Shown: piece after piece, positions 44,416 through 57,306 of the stretch
How the letters are laid out: the number at the start of each line of letters is the position of its first letter
Numbering within the stretch: the stretch's first letter is position 1
Source of the DNA: Haematobia irritans
Taxonomy: Eukaryota; Arthropoda; Insecta; Diptera; Muscidae
Assembly (NCBI RefSeq): GCF_050003625.1
Contig: NC_134397.1
Location: 280,110,070 to 280,174,069, forward strand
Direction: 5' to 3'
DNA: 64,000 bases
Translations under genes and position numbers: made by a program
Notes under the pieces: model-generated
The model's database searches: none
Seen by the model: the letters and a program-made list of their open reading frames with translations, nothing else
Told to the model about the DNA's origin: nothing

Positions 44416-46660
44416 AGAATTCCACCGAATGTCGAATATTTAAAATTAAAAAAAATATAACAATCTAGTTTTTCAAAATTTTATAATAGCGAAAATGGGT
44501 CGACATTTTCCAATTTTGAAAAAAAAGAATATATAAAATATGAATTTGCCAAATATGAAAGTCAGGACTTATATAATAGCTAATGCAATGGATGTTTTTC
44601 TGTGTAGTGCATCCAACAAAACTAAAGACAAAATTTCAATTATCTATTGATACATTCCTGCAATACCATGCAGTCATCGGAAGTTTATTCATATGAATGA
44701 CAACGAGTGCACAACGTGGATACGTTGTCATTTCCAAATGTCACTTGGTCATGGACACTTTGATGCTCCAATTACAAAAGAACCAATACATAAATAATCT
44801 TCTCGAGCGAATGGGGGATACAATGCAATTTTTGCACAAATTACTAATCTCGCCAAAAGTAACATGGAAGCTGCAATTTAAAACTTCCTCTCCCATTTAA
44901 TTACGCTAATGTGACAGAGACATTAAAAAAAAACAAACGTCAAGTACCCCAACACCATCTCCACCACCATACAGCATCTGTGTTACCCGGCCACCAAAAT
45001 GAGATAAATTAGATGGAAACTTCCATAGCTCGCAAAGAGCGAGAGTTGCTTTCAAAGAAATCACGTGCAACGTGTGCCACAAACAACATGAACATCATCA
45101 ATGGTTTCCAGTGAATGGAATGGAGTATGGAACTTACCTAAGTGTGGAACATACCATACATGCAAGAAGTCTGAAAGTGTGCCCAAACTGGCTACTGTTT
45201 GCCATCATGGTATGGTTCGTCAATAATACTGCTAGCCAATTGCCAAGGGCGGCCTGATACTCGCAATTTACTTGCCATGGATACGTAGTTGCTTCGAGTA
45301 CAGGATAAGTGTGGACCATTGTACCTAGAAGAATATAGTGATGTGTTACAGTAGCCAGCTCCACATTGAGTGCCGCTCTTTAAAGTTCCTTACAAAAGCA
45401 TCCACATGATTGCCACAAAACACGCACCCAATAAAATTGAAAAGCCAGAATTTGTTCTTCACCAGAACAAACATCATTGGCTTGCAATGTGTTGAAGTCC
45501 TCAAGAAAAATTTCCTCAAAAGTAAGAGGACGGTGTAATAATGAAAGGTGTTTTTGTTTTTAGTGCTGTTTAAGCCACTCAATTCGTATAAGCTAAATTT
45601 TGACTATTTTAAGACTTCTATTGCGAAGATATTCACCATAAAGGATGTTCCTTCTCAATGAGATGATGATGATGATGATGTTTTTTATGAAAACATTAAA
45701 CTGCTAACTCTCCATAAGCCCCCCTTTTACTGATAAACTTATATGGAACTTTTCTTTTAAAAAAACATATAAGAACTTACTACTCCTACCTCCTGTCTTG
45801 AAAATCATTACAAAGTAAATTTTGAAGCATCCCCACAAGAATGAAATACAATAAAAACAAAAACACAAAAGTTGTGCTACAAAAATGATTGCAATTGCCT
45901 GCCCGAAACTGCTTCTTAATACCCGAGCGAAATGATGCATGCCGAAAACACACACACACACACATGCCCCAGATGACTTGTTGGCTAATAAGTCTGATCA
46001 CAGAAGTCTTTTAAGCTAACAAGCCTATCGGCATGTCATGCGCAAGCGTAAAAACAAAACACCACCACCAACAGCAACAACAGCAGACATTGGCATCATA
46101 CAAATCCCCAATTGCTGGTGGCTAAACCACTCAAAAGGATCTCTCAATGTTTTTGGGGGGTATGGTGGTAATCCTTTGCCATTCCGGCTGATGTCAATGA
46201 CGATGTGGTCCACAATGTTCAACTAAAGTACGAAAACATGTTCGCTTTCAGAGCACAATCTCGGCTTAATTTTAAAGCCCACAATGGTGATACTAAAACC
46301 GCCCAGAAGTGTTACATGCCCATTCTGGCTACCATATGAAGAGATGCAAATTGTATCCTTCCTTGCAGTTATTCCTTCTCATTCACTCCAAGGCTTCAAT
46401 CCAAAGGATGACTCCCAATGACAATGCATGCCAGTAGGCAAGTGAAAATTTGCATAACATTTGAAGGGGAATTATTCTCTTCAAAGACCTAATGCAAAGA
46501 TCGATGGACTAATCGGTTGCTGGTACTGACCGACCGAAATCAGAACCTTATTAGGTCGTTTATTACAAAAATAATTGTGACAAAAATCCCAAAGAGTCAT
46601 TCTATCATTTCTAAACTGCTCGTACGACAAATGACATATCTATGTTATTCCAGTGACAGT
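44416..46660. other. Intron 2 DNA, apparently single copy
   Basis: It contains a GAT trinucleotide run (about 45663-45682) and a CA run (about 45950-45964). Open frames 44697-44900, 45072-45257 and the minus-strand ones are unrecognised. Base composition is more balanced than elsewhere in the introns, which is compatible with regulatory sequence. Confidence 0.4.
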
Positions 46661-46667
46661 TCAAGTA

Positions 46668-46980
46668 TAGGTTAGGTTAGGTGGCAGCCCGATGTATCAG
46701 GCTCACTCAGACTATTCAGTCCATTGTGATACCACAGTGGTGAACTTCTCTCTTATCAATGAGTGCTGCCCGATTCTATGTTAAGGTCAATGACAAGGGA
46801 CCTCCTTTTTATAGGCGAGTCCGAACGCAGTTCCACATTGCATTGAAACCAACTTAGAGAAGCTTGAAATACTTAGAAATACAGTTTTGTAGAGGTGAGA
46901 TAATCCACCGCTGAAAAACTTTTTGGTGTTTGGTCCAAGCTGAGTTCGAACTCACGACCCTATGTATGCAAGGCGGGCAT
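46668..46980 (-). repeat. tRNA-derived SINE lacking its 5' tip
   Basis: The tail TATAGGTTAGGTTAGG and body are present. The head ends at AAGGCGGGCAT, so the A box and first 30 bp are gone; B box reads GAGTTCGAACTC. No clear duplication flanks it. Confidence 0.85.
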
Positions 46981-47266
46981 TCGATTGGCCTCAAGCGCCG
47001 CCGATGATAATGGTGTGGGCCAATTGTTGCTCGCCGCTCGTTTTCATCGACTGTAGGGCCAAACTAAATACCGAATATTGTCGGAAAAATATTCCAAAGA
47101 CAGATTGAAAACTTGGACAGAGAAAACTCTCGGGCGAAAACCATGGACATTCTAACAGGACTCAGCCCTCAACACGCATCAACCAAGAATGACTTAAAAA
47201 AGAGGATCGCCGCTTTATTTCTACCGTAAAATGGCCACCAACATCTTTCACGCCTGCACCCAAAAA
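46981..47266. other. GC-richer unclassified segment
   Basis: Between a truncated SINE and a TIR element. Composition (CAAGCGCCGCCGATGATAAT...) suggests former coding sequence of an unrecognised element, but no frame stays open and no motif is identifiable. Confidence 0.3.
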
Positions 47267-47780
47267 AAAGTGACCCCACCCTGGAAGAAAATATAGGTTT
47301 ATTTTAGAAAATCTTAACTAAAATAGTTTTCTAAGTGCAACATGTTACAAATAAGTTAATACTTTTTGTCAAATTGAAGAAAATTTTTTAAAAATAATTA
47401 ATTTTTTTCTGTTGTTTAAGAAAATTTCATATGTTGGAAGAAAAAATTGGTTTTAAAAATTGTTAAAATGTCTTTAGCGCTGTACGAAGTTCGAGACAGG
47501 TACAATTTTAGTAAAATTTACTCATTTCAGAGACTTATGAACTCAATTTAAGCAAACTTCTGCCATTTTAGGAAAATGTGAACTATTTTATTTTTTAGTA
47601 AAATTGTGCACTATATTTGTATACAACTTTTTTCTGATTTTCAGTTCACATCATTAAAGTTAGCAAAAAATTATTCAAATATGAGTAAATGTTATATTGT
47701 GCAAAATTTGACTAAAATCAAGTAATCTTTATGAACTAAAATAAAGTTCAGTTGACATTAGAGCCCCTTTTTTCTGGGTG
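47267..47780. mobile_element. CACCC TIR element with TG duplication
   Basis: The ends are CACCCAAAAAAAAGTGACC and the inverse of CACCCAGAAAAAAGGGGC. TG (not TA) is found on both sides (47265-47266, 47781-47782). It is 514 bp with no gene. The interior resembles the AGTGAAC family (AAATTTTACT, GAACTAAAAT). Confidence 0.65.
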
Positions 47781-47782
47781 TG

Positions 47783-49372
47783 GATTATTTTGGACAGTAA
47801 GATTAGCACTAAAAATACCAAAGTGTCGATTATTTCAAGACGGCGCTTCACCGGGAATGGCCGAAAGTCCAATTTCATGTAGAGTGTAATGGCAGACAAG
47901 ACCGTTTGAAGGTCATAATTTGTGTCAAATGTAGTCAATCGTAACACATCTAAACTGATTCTAAAGTTTGATGTTATTTCCGATATTTTTTACTTTTGAA
48001 TAACATTAAAAAAATTGAAAGATATAACGTTTTACTTTGTTGCATTACATGTCAACCACCCTATATTTGTAAAGAACCCTTTTTTATTATATGACTATGT
48101 ATGAAGCAACCGAATAAATAAAAAATCGGCAATGCTGACTTCCGCTGTATTCCTTACTTTATAATGATTTATTTTCACGTAAGCTAAAATGGTAGAGAAA
48201 CACATTGACATTCGGCAGATCACATTGCACAAAAACTCACACATGTCAATTTATGACCCCCACGATGGTGATGATAAAATGAGGGATTTATTGAACATAT
48301 CGACATAACCACTACCAACTCCGTATCATTCATTGTAAAAAGAGGCACATATTAATACCATTAAAGGAAGATGAAAACAAAAATCGATCATTGAGAGGCA
48401 ATAGGATTAAAAAAACGTCCAGCCATCAAACGTTTTTACCGCAACGACGAAAGTTTAGGTGGCAACCTGTCCTGAAGTTCCTCAAACACTGTAGTAGGAA
48501 CATTCGAGTGTTGGCAGGGCACACCACACACATTTAGACTCACACTTGCTGCGCTGCGGATTCGATTGAAGTCAATTGGAAATTGAAGAAATAAACCAGA
48601 ATTTACATATGGGGCAAGGGTACAACACACAGCAAGCCTTGGATGTAGCATCTTTGTGTTTTTGTTTTGGTTTCGCTCGACTATTTTAATGATGTGATTA
48701 ACATGACTTTTTAATTTTCAACCTGTATACCGAATTAATTACCATCCGGGCGGTCCTCTCCATCCCCAGAAGATGACATTTGCCTACCTTTTGATACGGA
48801 CGCATTGATGCCGTGACTGTGGCAAATTTATCATTTAGCCAACATTTTCAGTCCTACTTTCAATGAGAACGTCAACCGTTGGACAGACGGACATATATGT
48901 CAATGTTGAGTTAATGCTTATGTTTGGAAGCTTTTAATTTCGTTTTATTAAACATGTCTTTGAAATCAACACCAAGAGCTTCTTATTCAAATGAAATTCC
49001 ACAGTTTGTGAGAGTGATTGTGCTACACCATTTCAATCCACATAAACAAAAAAGGAAATTGAAATATTTTGATTTTTTTTTACAACTAAAGCAAGCGATT
49101 TTTTTTTCTCAGCACAATATATTACATTAATCTCTTGTACACTCGAAAAAAACTATTAATTTAATGAGAAATGTTATTACACCAGAAAGATTTTAGTATT
49201 CCATATTAAGAAAACATTCCTTTAATAATAAAGACATTTTAATAAAAATAAATGAAATATTTTATATTTTTAGAAGTATTTTGAAACGGTGTAAAATGTG
49301 TGTTTACCCAATAAAGAAACAGAAAGAATAGCCATCCAAAGCTGCATCGATGATTACAATACAAATGGATGG
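47783..49372. other. Intron 2 DNA, nothing recognised
   Basis: No element termini or coding sequence. Open frames at 47729-47947, 48436-48651 and 48924-49130 are unrecognised. Confidence 0.4.
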
Positions 49373-49374
49373 TA

Positions 49375-49625
49375 CACGCAGAGAAGGAATATGATCACCT
49401 CAACCATGTTTCGAGAGCAAAATGTTATTTTTGGACGGTGACCATGGAACATTTTTGCCGCAAAAATTGTGTTTTCTCGGCAAACATATACATGGTTGCC
49501 GAAGTCAGACATATGCTTTTTGAGAAAATAACATGGTTGCCGCAAACATGTTACATGTTCTCCGTCCAAAAATAACATTTTGCTCTAGAAACATGGTTGA
49601 GGTGATCATATTCCTTCTCTGGGTG
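49375..49625. mobile_element. MITE with long inverted ends (copy of 29038)
   Basis: TA at 49373-49374 and 49626-49627. The ends CACGCAGAGAAGGAATATG and the inverse of CACCCAGAGAAGGAATATG continue into inverted pairing for about 65 bp (GATCACCTCAACCATGTTTC, AGCAAAATGTTATTTTTGGA). It is 251 bp; the centre consists of CATGGTTGCCG words. Confidence 0.92.
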
Positions 49626-49627
49626 TA

Positions 49628-50089
49628 CTGAAGAGTAGCTTTGGAGCGGTGTGTGGTTTGCATCACTGTTGTCGCCGACGTCTACTCTTTAAGGGCTATG
49701 ATTTTTCGTTTTTCGCCTTATCATTCTATATTTTTCAATTTTTGTTTATGCTTTTTCGTCGTGTTGGTCATATGCAACTGCCACCAATATTGTGGACTTT
49801 GTATTGGTTGTGTCAATAATAACGTCTTTAAAACTAACGATAGGTTTTTTTGTGCTCAATTGTATGATAAGGTGGCGCCTTGACGATTTTTAACTATGCC
49901 TGCGTATTTTATTTAGGTTTTGACATAAAACATATTTTATAGCAAATGATTTATGAGCTAATTCACAGATGAGAATATTTTTACACGTAGGTGGTACGAG
50001 TACAATGATGATGTTTAGGGAGTTTTCACATAATATACCAAAATTTACCAAAAGAATTAAATTTCAAATAAAGTACTTATAATAAAAAA
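49628..50089. other. Intron 2 DNA, nothing recognised
   Basis: Open frame 49641-49883 (Cys/Phe-rich) is not recognisable; no repeat. Confidence 0.35.
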
Positions 50090-50640
50090 ACAGAGAAGCA
50101 TTCAGGGCACTAAAGTTAATTGAACTATTTTTAGTTCATGTTTCAAAAATTTGTATTTATTAAATTTAGAACACAAATTTTGCAAATTTGGGTCCTTTCG
50201 TTAAAGTCGTATGTCTTTGGACTAAGGCAATTTTTTACTTAAAGTAAAGGGCAATCTTTTTGATTTAATGAAATTGTCCTTAAATCAACTGAAGTACCGA
50301 ATCTTTCGATTTAAGATAAAAACGCTTCAAATATAGGCTAAGACTTGTTTTTAGGATTTTGTATCTTTGGTTCAAAGTATTTTTGGAAATAAGAAAACAT
50401 TTTTTGTTTTGAAGTATCTCTTATATTTTAGATTTTTTAAAATGACATTTGTTTGTGCGTAAATTGAAAAGAGAATGAAAATTTGAGACCTGCATCCTAA
50501 TTTTAATTTTCTTGATCCTATATTTCAAGCTACATCGGTCTCAAAAAAATGACCCTATGACAGCATCAATACCAAAATCCTTAAGGGAAGGTAAAAATCT
50601 TTGGATGCATGTAAACTTGTTTTTGATTTTGTGTTACCCA
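50090..50640 (+). mobile_element. TTAAAG TIR element, degraded copy
   Basis: It matches 60980-61508 over AGTCGTATGTCTTTGGACTAAGG, ATATAGGCTAAGACTTGT and AATACCAAAATCCTTAAGG. The termini are worn away. Confidence 0.6.
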
Positions 50641-51108
50641 CAAAATAGTTCATAATTTATTAAAATTTTTAGATTTTACCACAAATGCGTCCATCTTGAT
50701 TTTGTATGGACCTAAAAAATTGTGCAATTTTGAGCTCCAAAACAAGTAAATTTTATCATTAGACTAGTTCATTTTGGGCATCAATTTTCAAAATTATAAT
50801 TTGTTCATTCTTCAATTTAAATTTTATTTTCAACATAGGTAAAGTTCCATTGTCTTTTGCATATAACCCAAAACCCATTTGCCTATCCAATTTGGATCCA
50901 AAAGTATATAAATCTATATAACTTTTTTCATCGGAGTCGGTATGCACCACGTCTTTTCTAGTCGAAAAGGGATTTTATAGATTTGTAAAAACATTTTTAT
51001 ATAATTTTACAAAAATTGTAAAGAAAAACTATGTTAGGTTAGGTATAGTGGCAGCCCGACTATTCAGTCCATTTTGATACCACAGTGAATGTTGTCCGAT
51101 TCTAACTA

Positions 51109-52121
51109 CACCGAAAAAAATATTGTCGTGAGGTCAAAGATTTCATTTCTTTAAAATACGAATGCAAATTTTGCTTAGCAAAGAATACGCATTTCTCTAA
51201 AATAAAGTTATTTTCCTTGTCCAAAAGTCGATAAACTTTTCAATGAAGTCATATTGTCGTTATAATTAAGTGATTTCACTTAAAAATGGGTACCATAACA
51301 TTAAAGAAAAAATGTTTGGGCTAAGGTCAACTTGACTTTAATAATTTAGAAAAATTCTTTAAATTTAATGAAATTGTCTTTAAATTTGTTGTCTTTTTGC
51401 ATCTTGACTACAAAGCAAAAAATCGTTCAAATATAGGACATGTTTTTCAACACTTCAGCCACCGTGGTGCAATGGTTAGCATGCCCGCCTTGCATACACA
51501 AGGTCGTGGGTTCGATTCCTGCTACGACCTAACACCAAAAAGTTTTTCAGCGGTGGATTATCCCACCTCAGTAATGCAGGTGACATTTCTGAGGGTTTCA
51601 AAGCTTCTCTAAGTGGTTTCACTGGAATGTGGAACGCCGTTCGGACTCGGCTATAAAAAGGAGGTCCCTTGTCATTGAGCTTAACATGGAATCGGGCAGC
51701 ACTCAGTGATAAGAGAGAAGTTCACCACTGTGGTATCACAATGGACTGAATAGTCTAAGTGAGCCTGATACATCGGGCTGCCACATAACCTAACCTAACC
51801 TAACCTAACACTTCATTTTAAAGACGTTTTTTATTTGAAACAAAGCATAATTTCTACTGGAAGTCGAGTCTTAATTTTGAAAATAAAGTTGTCGTTAACT
51901 CGTTTTTAAAGGACTTTGATGGCGTATGAAGAAACAAAACTGAAAAAGCGAAAAATTTAAAATTTGCTCCCAGAAGCAAGTACACAAAACCCAAATTTAA
52001 AAGAGAAATTTGTTTTAAAAGTATCCTTACTTGTATTCTCCGCTTCTTTGGCTCGGAATCAATACCAAAATTTTTAAAGTAAAGACAAAATCTTTGGAAC
52101 CGGGCATGCTTTTTTTCAGTG
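51109..52121 (+). mobile_element. TTAAAG TIR element nested in SINE and hosting another SINE
   Basis: TA at 51107-51108 and 52122-52123. The left end is CACCGAAAAAAATATTGTCG; the right end ends GCATGCTTTTTTTCAGTG. The body contains TTTAAATTTAATGAAATTGTC and AATACCAAAATTTTTAAAG. It received a young SINE at 51458. Confidence 0.82.
51458..51806 (+). repeat. tRNA-derived SINE, youngest-looking copy
   Basis: Complete from GCCACCGTGGTGCAATGG to the tail CATAACC(TAACC)n with four units. AACACTTCA is duplicated without mismatch at 51449-51457 and 51807-51815. A and B boxes are perfect. It is a good reference copy for the family. Confidence 0.95.
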
Positions 52122-52369
52122 TATGTTTAGCTCAATGACAAGAAAATTCCTTTTAATAGCCGAGCCCGAACGTCCTTCACCATTGTAGTGAAACCACTTA
52201 AATAATCTATGTAGCACTCGGAAATGTCACCAAGACTGACGTTAGAGCGGATAATCCACCGCTGTAAAACTTTTGAGTGTGACAAGGCGGACATACTAAC
52301 CATTATACCACTATAGCTCCCAAAACAAAACGAAAAATTAAAAACGTCATTAATATTTTTTTCTACGTA

Positions 52370-53036
52370 CACTCAAAAAAAAGTTTACTTGGATCCAAAG
52401 ATTTTGACCTTCCTTTAAGGATTTTCGTATTGATCCCGATCCAAAGATGCGGCTTTTTTAAGATAAAGACATTTTTTAGGGAGCTCCCTGGCTTTAAATC
52501 TAGGATCGATAAAATTAAAATTGAATACAGATCTCATTCATCGCATTTTTATTCTCTGTTTGCTATATATTAATAAAGGTATTCATGTACAAACAAATCC
52601 CAGTTTCAAAATCCAAATTATGCCAAGTACTTCAAAGTAAAAACTGTTTTCTTAATGCTAAAAAAAAAAACTTTAAACCAAAGTTGCAAATCCTTAAAAT
52701 AATTCTTAGCCTAATTTGAAGCATTTTTATCTTAAATTTAAAAATTCAATATGTCAGTTGAGTTAAAGACGATTTCTTTAAATTAAAATGTTTTTCTCTA
52801 TTTTAAGGAACGTTTGCCTTACTTCAAAGATCTACAACATCAACCGAGGGACGCAACATTTCAAGATTTGTGTCCTAAATGTAATGAAAACTATTTTTGA
52901 AGCAAGGATTATAAACTTTCTTTTAATTAAAATCTCATTATTTTAAAGAATTTTGTCCTTAACATTGCGTAAATTTCGAGTCCTAAAAATTAAGTTGCAT
53001 AATCTTCCATATTAGGTCAATTTTTTGTTTTCAGTG
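52370..53036 (-). mobile_element. TTAAAG TIR element, reverse copy
   Basis: TA at 52368-52369 and 53037-53038. The left end is CACTCAAAAAAAAGTTTAC with GGATCCAAAGATTTTGACC, and the right end is the inverse of CACTGAAAACAAAAAATTG. It is 667 bp. It inserted 48 bp from the end of the old SINE. Confidence 0.8.
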
Positions 53037-53038
53037 TA

Positions 53039-55342
53039 GTTTTTAATTTTTCCACGAATTTCACCACTATTACTATTTTCCAGAGTGAAATCCATTTAGA
53101 AAGCGATATGTTTTCGTTTGTGATTCGTACGTCAATAGTTAACCTTTTCCAAAATGGATATTTCATTTTATGAGCCTGTTACACAAATAGCATCCCTTAC
53201 TTACCCACGTGCGTAATTGGCATTTGAATATTTAATGGCATCCTTCCAAAACTTAGATCGTAAAAAAGTGTTAAACTGGCAAATCATGTTGGTTTATTAA
53301 GGGATTCCAACATCTACCAATACGAGAAATGGCCCAATACCGATATCAATAATGCATGATACAGCGAAATGGAAACCTGAAAATCAATATCATTGACACA
53401 CTTTCAAATACCCCCAGCCCCCTTGGCCGCAAATTGGAGGGGTGGGTGAAAACGAGTGGGGGCTGCATATGTAAAATATCAGTTTCAATGTGAAAACCAA
53501 TTTAGAGCCACCATTTATCCTTTTAGGGTACATACGGGAACACACAGATCAAATCATGAATAGAATCCAGAAAGGGTTCATATTGCTAGTCCTTTGAATG
53601 CTCCCCCTCTGTCTCGTCCTTTGTCGGAAGACATACGACAGGAATGTTTTAAGCTTTAGCAGTGTATGAATATCGTTGGGGTTTCTCCAGAAACCACACA
53701 CATGATGATAATGTTCGCCAAGGTTTTAGAGAATTCATTGGCAAAGCATTTCACATGCTCAGCCACTTATCCTAAAAATCCTCTCTAAAGCTGTGCTTTC
53801 TTCCTTTTTTTTTTTGGAAGGATGGTGGGCATAATTTCTTGTAAAATATACCAAAGGGATGTTTTACGACTTTCAAAGAAAAACTTTCTATGTGCGGGGT
53901 TTGTGAGGGATAAAACGTGCCGTGGCCCCCCAAAGGTGTGCATCCTTGTTATTGCTGCTGCCGACTGAGGTTATAAACCATAAGCCAAGTAATGGAAAAA
54001 GCTTTTAACATGAATAATAAATATGAAATATTTATGCCAAAATATTCGTGCCCAGGTATTTACGAGACTAAACGGGGACCATGTAAATGAAGTTTTTATT
54101 TTTAGAAAATTTCTGGATTCTTTAGAAGGAAATGATGGAGCTTGGCTATGACTAAACATTGAATGATGATGTAAGGAAGTGTACATGATGTTCTTCGAAA
54201 TTTGAATGAGTAAAGTTATTGTGGTCTATTTTGCCCATCCAATTTAATGGAAATACAAAAAAGTTAAGGGAAACCTCCTTAAAATGGTGAAAATGCCTTA
54301 TATCCGGGTATTATTTGTTTTTTTTTTACAAAGCGTGGCAATGTCAAAAAATTGTCTTAGCAAAAACCTTCTTTTAATTTCATTCCAACAAGGGTGTCAA
54401 TTGAATCTTCTGCAATTGGATGATGCTCATTTTTGAAATCCTTCCACATTAAGACAAATTTTATTCTCTTTAAATTCTGATTCATTTTTCTTGACCTCTC
54501 ATTCCTTGCAGTGAGTTAGATTCTATGGTAAAGCCATCGTTCAAATGAATTTTAAATGGGTTTCCTTTCTTAAAGTAAAACAAAACTGAAATGTTTCATT
54601 ATCACTATCGGCGACTGCATTCACTTTGTGTCCCTACAACGCTTTCATAATTAATTGCTCCATGTCAATGTATCGTTTAAACAGCCACTTTACAGTCGCA
54701 TGACTCGTCCAGACTCAAAAATGAAATTGACTCGCCTCCACTAAAACCCTCAATGGGCCAAGCTAACTTGGCAGCAACAGCGACGACAAAAAGGCATCGA
54801 TGACAATATGGACACCTTAGCTGGACAGCAGCACCTAATATGCCAAAGAGCGTATTGTTGGTCATATAATGAACATTTCCGCGGAGGCGCCAATTATTGT
54901 ACTTCGGCGAAGCTATTAAGATAAGCTGGCGACAAAACACTACCCCACCAGCATTGAAAAACAAAAAACGGCAAAGAAGTCTGGGCCCTAAGGTACCCAA
55001 GCATTGAACGTGTGCTGGATACTCGGAGCAGCTACATATGAAAATTTTAAAATTTTATTAATTATGGAATATTTTTGAAAACGAATGGAAGAAGACTGTT
55101 TGTGAAGAGCTACTGCTAATGGATCATTGGAGTTTTTGAAATTGGTACTCTATTCTTATCTCTCAAAAATTGTGGCAAACGAAGTTTGTGTTGTCATAAA
55201 AATCATTCGTTGGAGGAGGAACCGTTGTCGGAAAATTATCCAACTATTAAGTCGACTTGTGGACTAATTCTTTTTTTTTTTTTGTTTTGGCTTTTGTCAA
55301 ATACATGGCCAATCTAGTATATAACAATAACAAGATAGTAGA
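53039..55342. other. Intron 2 DNA, longest element-free stretch
   Basis: About 2.3 kb without any recognised repeat. The base composition is more balanced than in the flanking elements. Minus-strand open frame 54677-55000 is not recognisable. Best place in intron 2 to look for a conserved enhancer, by exclusion. Confidence 0.45.
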
Positions 55343-55480
55343 CTGAAAAAAATATTGTGATAAGCAAATATTTGGTTTGACCTTAAAATACGAATGCATA
55401 AAAATGCAAAAGTTTTCGATTTTCATATATGAATATCACCTTTGTTTCATATAAAGGTGCAATATGTGTGATGGTGTAAT
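55343..55480 (+). mobile_element. TTAAAG TIR element, left-end fragment
   Basis: CTGAAAAAAATATTGTGATA followed by TTAAAATACGAATGCA matches the first 70 bp of the element at 51109. Confidence 0.5.
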
Positions 55481-55582
55481 GAGAATTACCAGTGCACAAT
55501 TTTAGTATGGATCAATTTTTTTATGGTTTCTGATACAAATGTCATATACCGAAATTCTCTGCTCGACTTAGCTTGGTTTGTA

Positions 55583-56033
55583 CACAGACGAAAAAGATTG
55601 TTTTTCATATGTGTGGATGTAAAAATTATATGTTTGGGACTCAAATTTTTTAACGCATTATTTATAAGTGCAAGCATACAATGTTCATAAACTAGCATAA
55701 CATGTTAATATGTTACAACATATTATGTTTGGGACATAAAATGTTTGTAAATATAATATGCTTGGATGCAAACATGTATTAATTTAGAAATAGCCTATAA
55801 ACATATAGTATGTGTTTAGAAAGAGAGAACTAGAGAGTATGCTGCAAGTAAAAGAATGAAAGTAATCAATTGGCGCCTTACATTTTTTTTTAAATTTTTT
55901 TTTCTACCCGTGTAAGGTGAAACATAATATGTTTGAATAATACAAAAAATATTTTGTTTGGATCAAACCTATATATATTTGAAACAAAATGTGTTTGGGG
56001 TATATGTTACAGAAGCGATTTTTTTTAAGGTTG
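55583..56033 (+). mobile_element. ATATG TIR element, compact copy
   Basis: TA at 55581-55582 and 56034-56035. The left end is CACAGACGAAAAAGATTG; the right end ends CAGAAGCGATTTTTTTTAAGG. It is 451 bp with no tRNA-like module between the two halves, in contrast to 1491-2265. Confidence 0.8.
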
Positions 56034-56035
56034 TA

Positions 56036-57306
56036 GATTGTGATACGGTTATAACTTCAATTGTTACAACTCCCCTATAAGGAACATTAAGGGGCAATAA
56101 AGAGAAGAACGTCATTGACTTGCATTTCTTATCGCACCTAATAAAGGCCAACCAAAAATATTTATAATGACATTGCTCAAACAGAGAGACAGACGTCCAA
56201 TTTGAACGACGACGACCTAAAAGAATTTTAAAAGGTTCGTCGTCTTTGCTGTCCCTACAGTCTACAGTCTCACAATCACAAAGCCAGAAATCAGAAGAAG
56301 AGTCAACCAAGCCAGTCAGTCAGTCAGTCAATCAATAAAGCCAACAACCGTCGCTGCAACAAACGCTGTTGGCCAACTTCAATGGTTCAATATGTAAGGG
56401 ATATGCTGATGTTGTTGGTGGCTGTGCTCTGCTCTGCTGCCACATTAGCATGTCCAACATCAGACTGGGTCATTCAGACAGCCAGCCAGCCATCCAGCTA
56501 TCCAGCAATTGAGCAGCCTGTCATTCATTTCACTTAACGCGATATAACTTCTTTTTGTCACCAATAATATGAGTCAACACCATGGAGGGATTGATAGTCA
56601 GAGTAAATGTGGCCGCTACGGCCTAGCAAATAGCCACTGCAATAGCAACAACAACAGCCACATTATCGTAATGAAAAATAAATTGTCGCGTGTTTTCTTA
56701 TTGGTACCAAATAAGAGTATAGCTGACTTGCTTGAATTCCTAAAGGACAATGAAACGAAAACGACTGTGAGTCTATGGCTTCGGCCAGGGTTTCAATTAG
56801 AAACTTGGACCGACCTAAGGCAATAGGAAAACTGTCTAATTGATTTCACAGCAGCAGGTACACCAACACTCAAAACTAATGCCGACATCGATTAAAGTGG
56901 CCAGCAATTAGGGCTGTGTACGTTTATCCTCGAAGTCCTGGTTACCTTAATGCCTTTGCCATTTAGAAACTTCCTGTGGTCGTTTACTTTCATTCATATC
57001 TGCTTCAAACACTTGTCTACATCCCCGTAATCATTGACAGGTAATTTGTGCACGAGCGAGTGTGTGTGTGAGTGAATGTGCGTTTCCGGAAGTACAGATC
57101 GGAAATTACTGGTTATCATAGACAGGAAAAAGGGCAAATGGGACAATTTATAGTTTCACTTAATCGATGGGACCGCCCCCGAACATTTGACAAACAATTA
57201 AAGGATAATGCTATTAGGACATTCATTTTGTTTTCTTAATGAGTTAATAAGCTCGTTGTTGAGCAACATTTTCTGATGGTCTATCCAACATCTTCTCCCA
57301 TTACAG
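56036..57306. other. Intron 2 distal DNA, apparently single copy
   Basis: No repeats except a CAGT run (56312-56332) and a GT run (57058-57070). Open frame 56569-56826 is unrecognised. The sequence next to the homeodomain exon is balanced in composition. Confidence 0.4.

Larger units (their letters stand above)
51031..52321 (-). repeat. Old SINE split by a TIR element
   Basis: 51031-51108 (tail TTAGGTTAGG, GGCAGCCCGACTATTCAG, ...TCCGATTCTA) and 52122-52321 (TTTAGCTCAATGACAAG ... ACCATTATACCACTATAGC) are consecutive parts of one SINE with many changes. The gap is filled exactly by a TA-flanked TIR element. Two internal deletions lie in the left part. Confidence 0.85.
43019..57306 (+). other. 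C15: C15 intron 2 (14,288 bp)
   Basis: Donor GTGAGT, acceptor CTTCTCCCATTACAG. It contains SINEs at 44070, 46668, 51031 (split) and 51458, plus several TIR elements. It separates the LTW motif exon from the homeodomain exon, with phase 1 on both sides. Confidence 0.85.

Noticed and set aside
51780..51806. TTAGG tracts as an interstitial telomere
   Set aside because: Only two to four units, always at the 3' end of the SINE and bounded by its target duplication.
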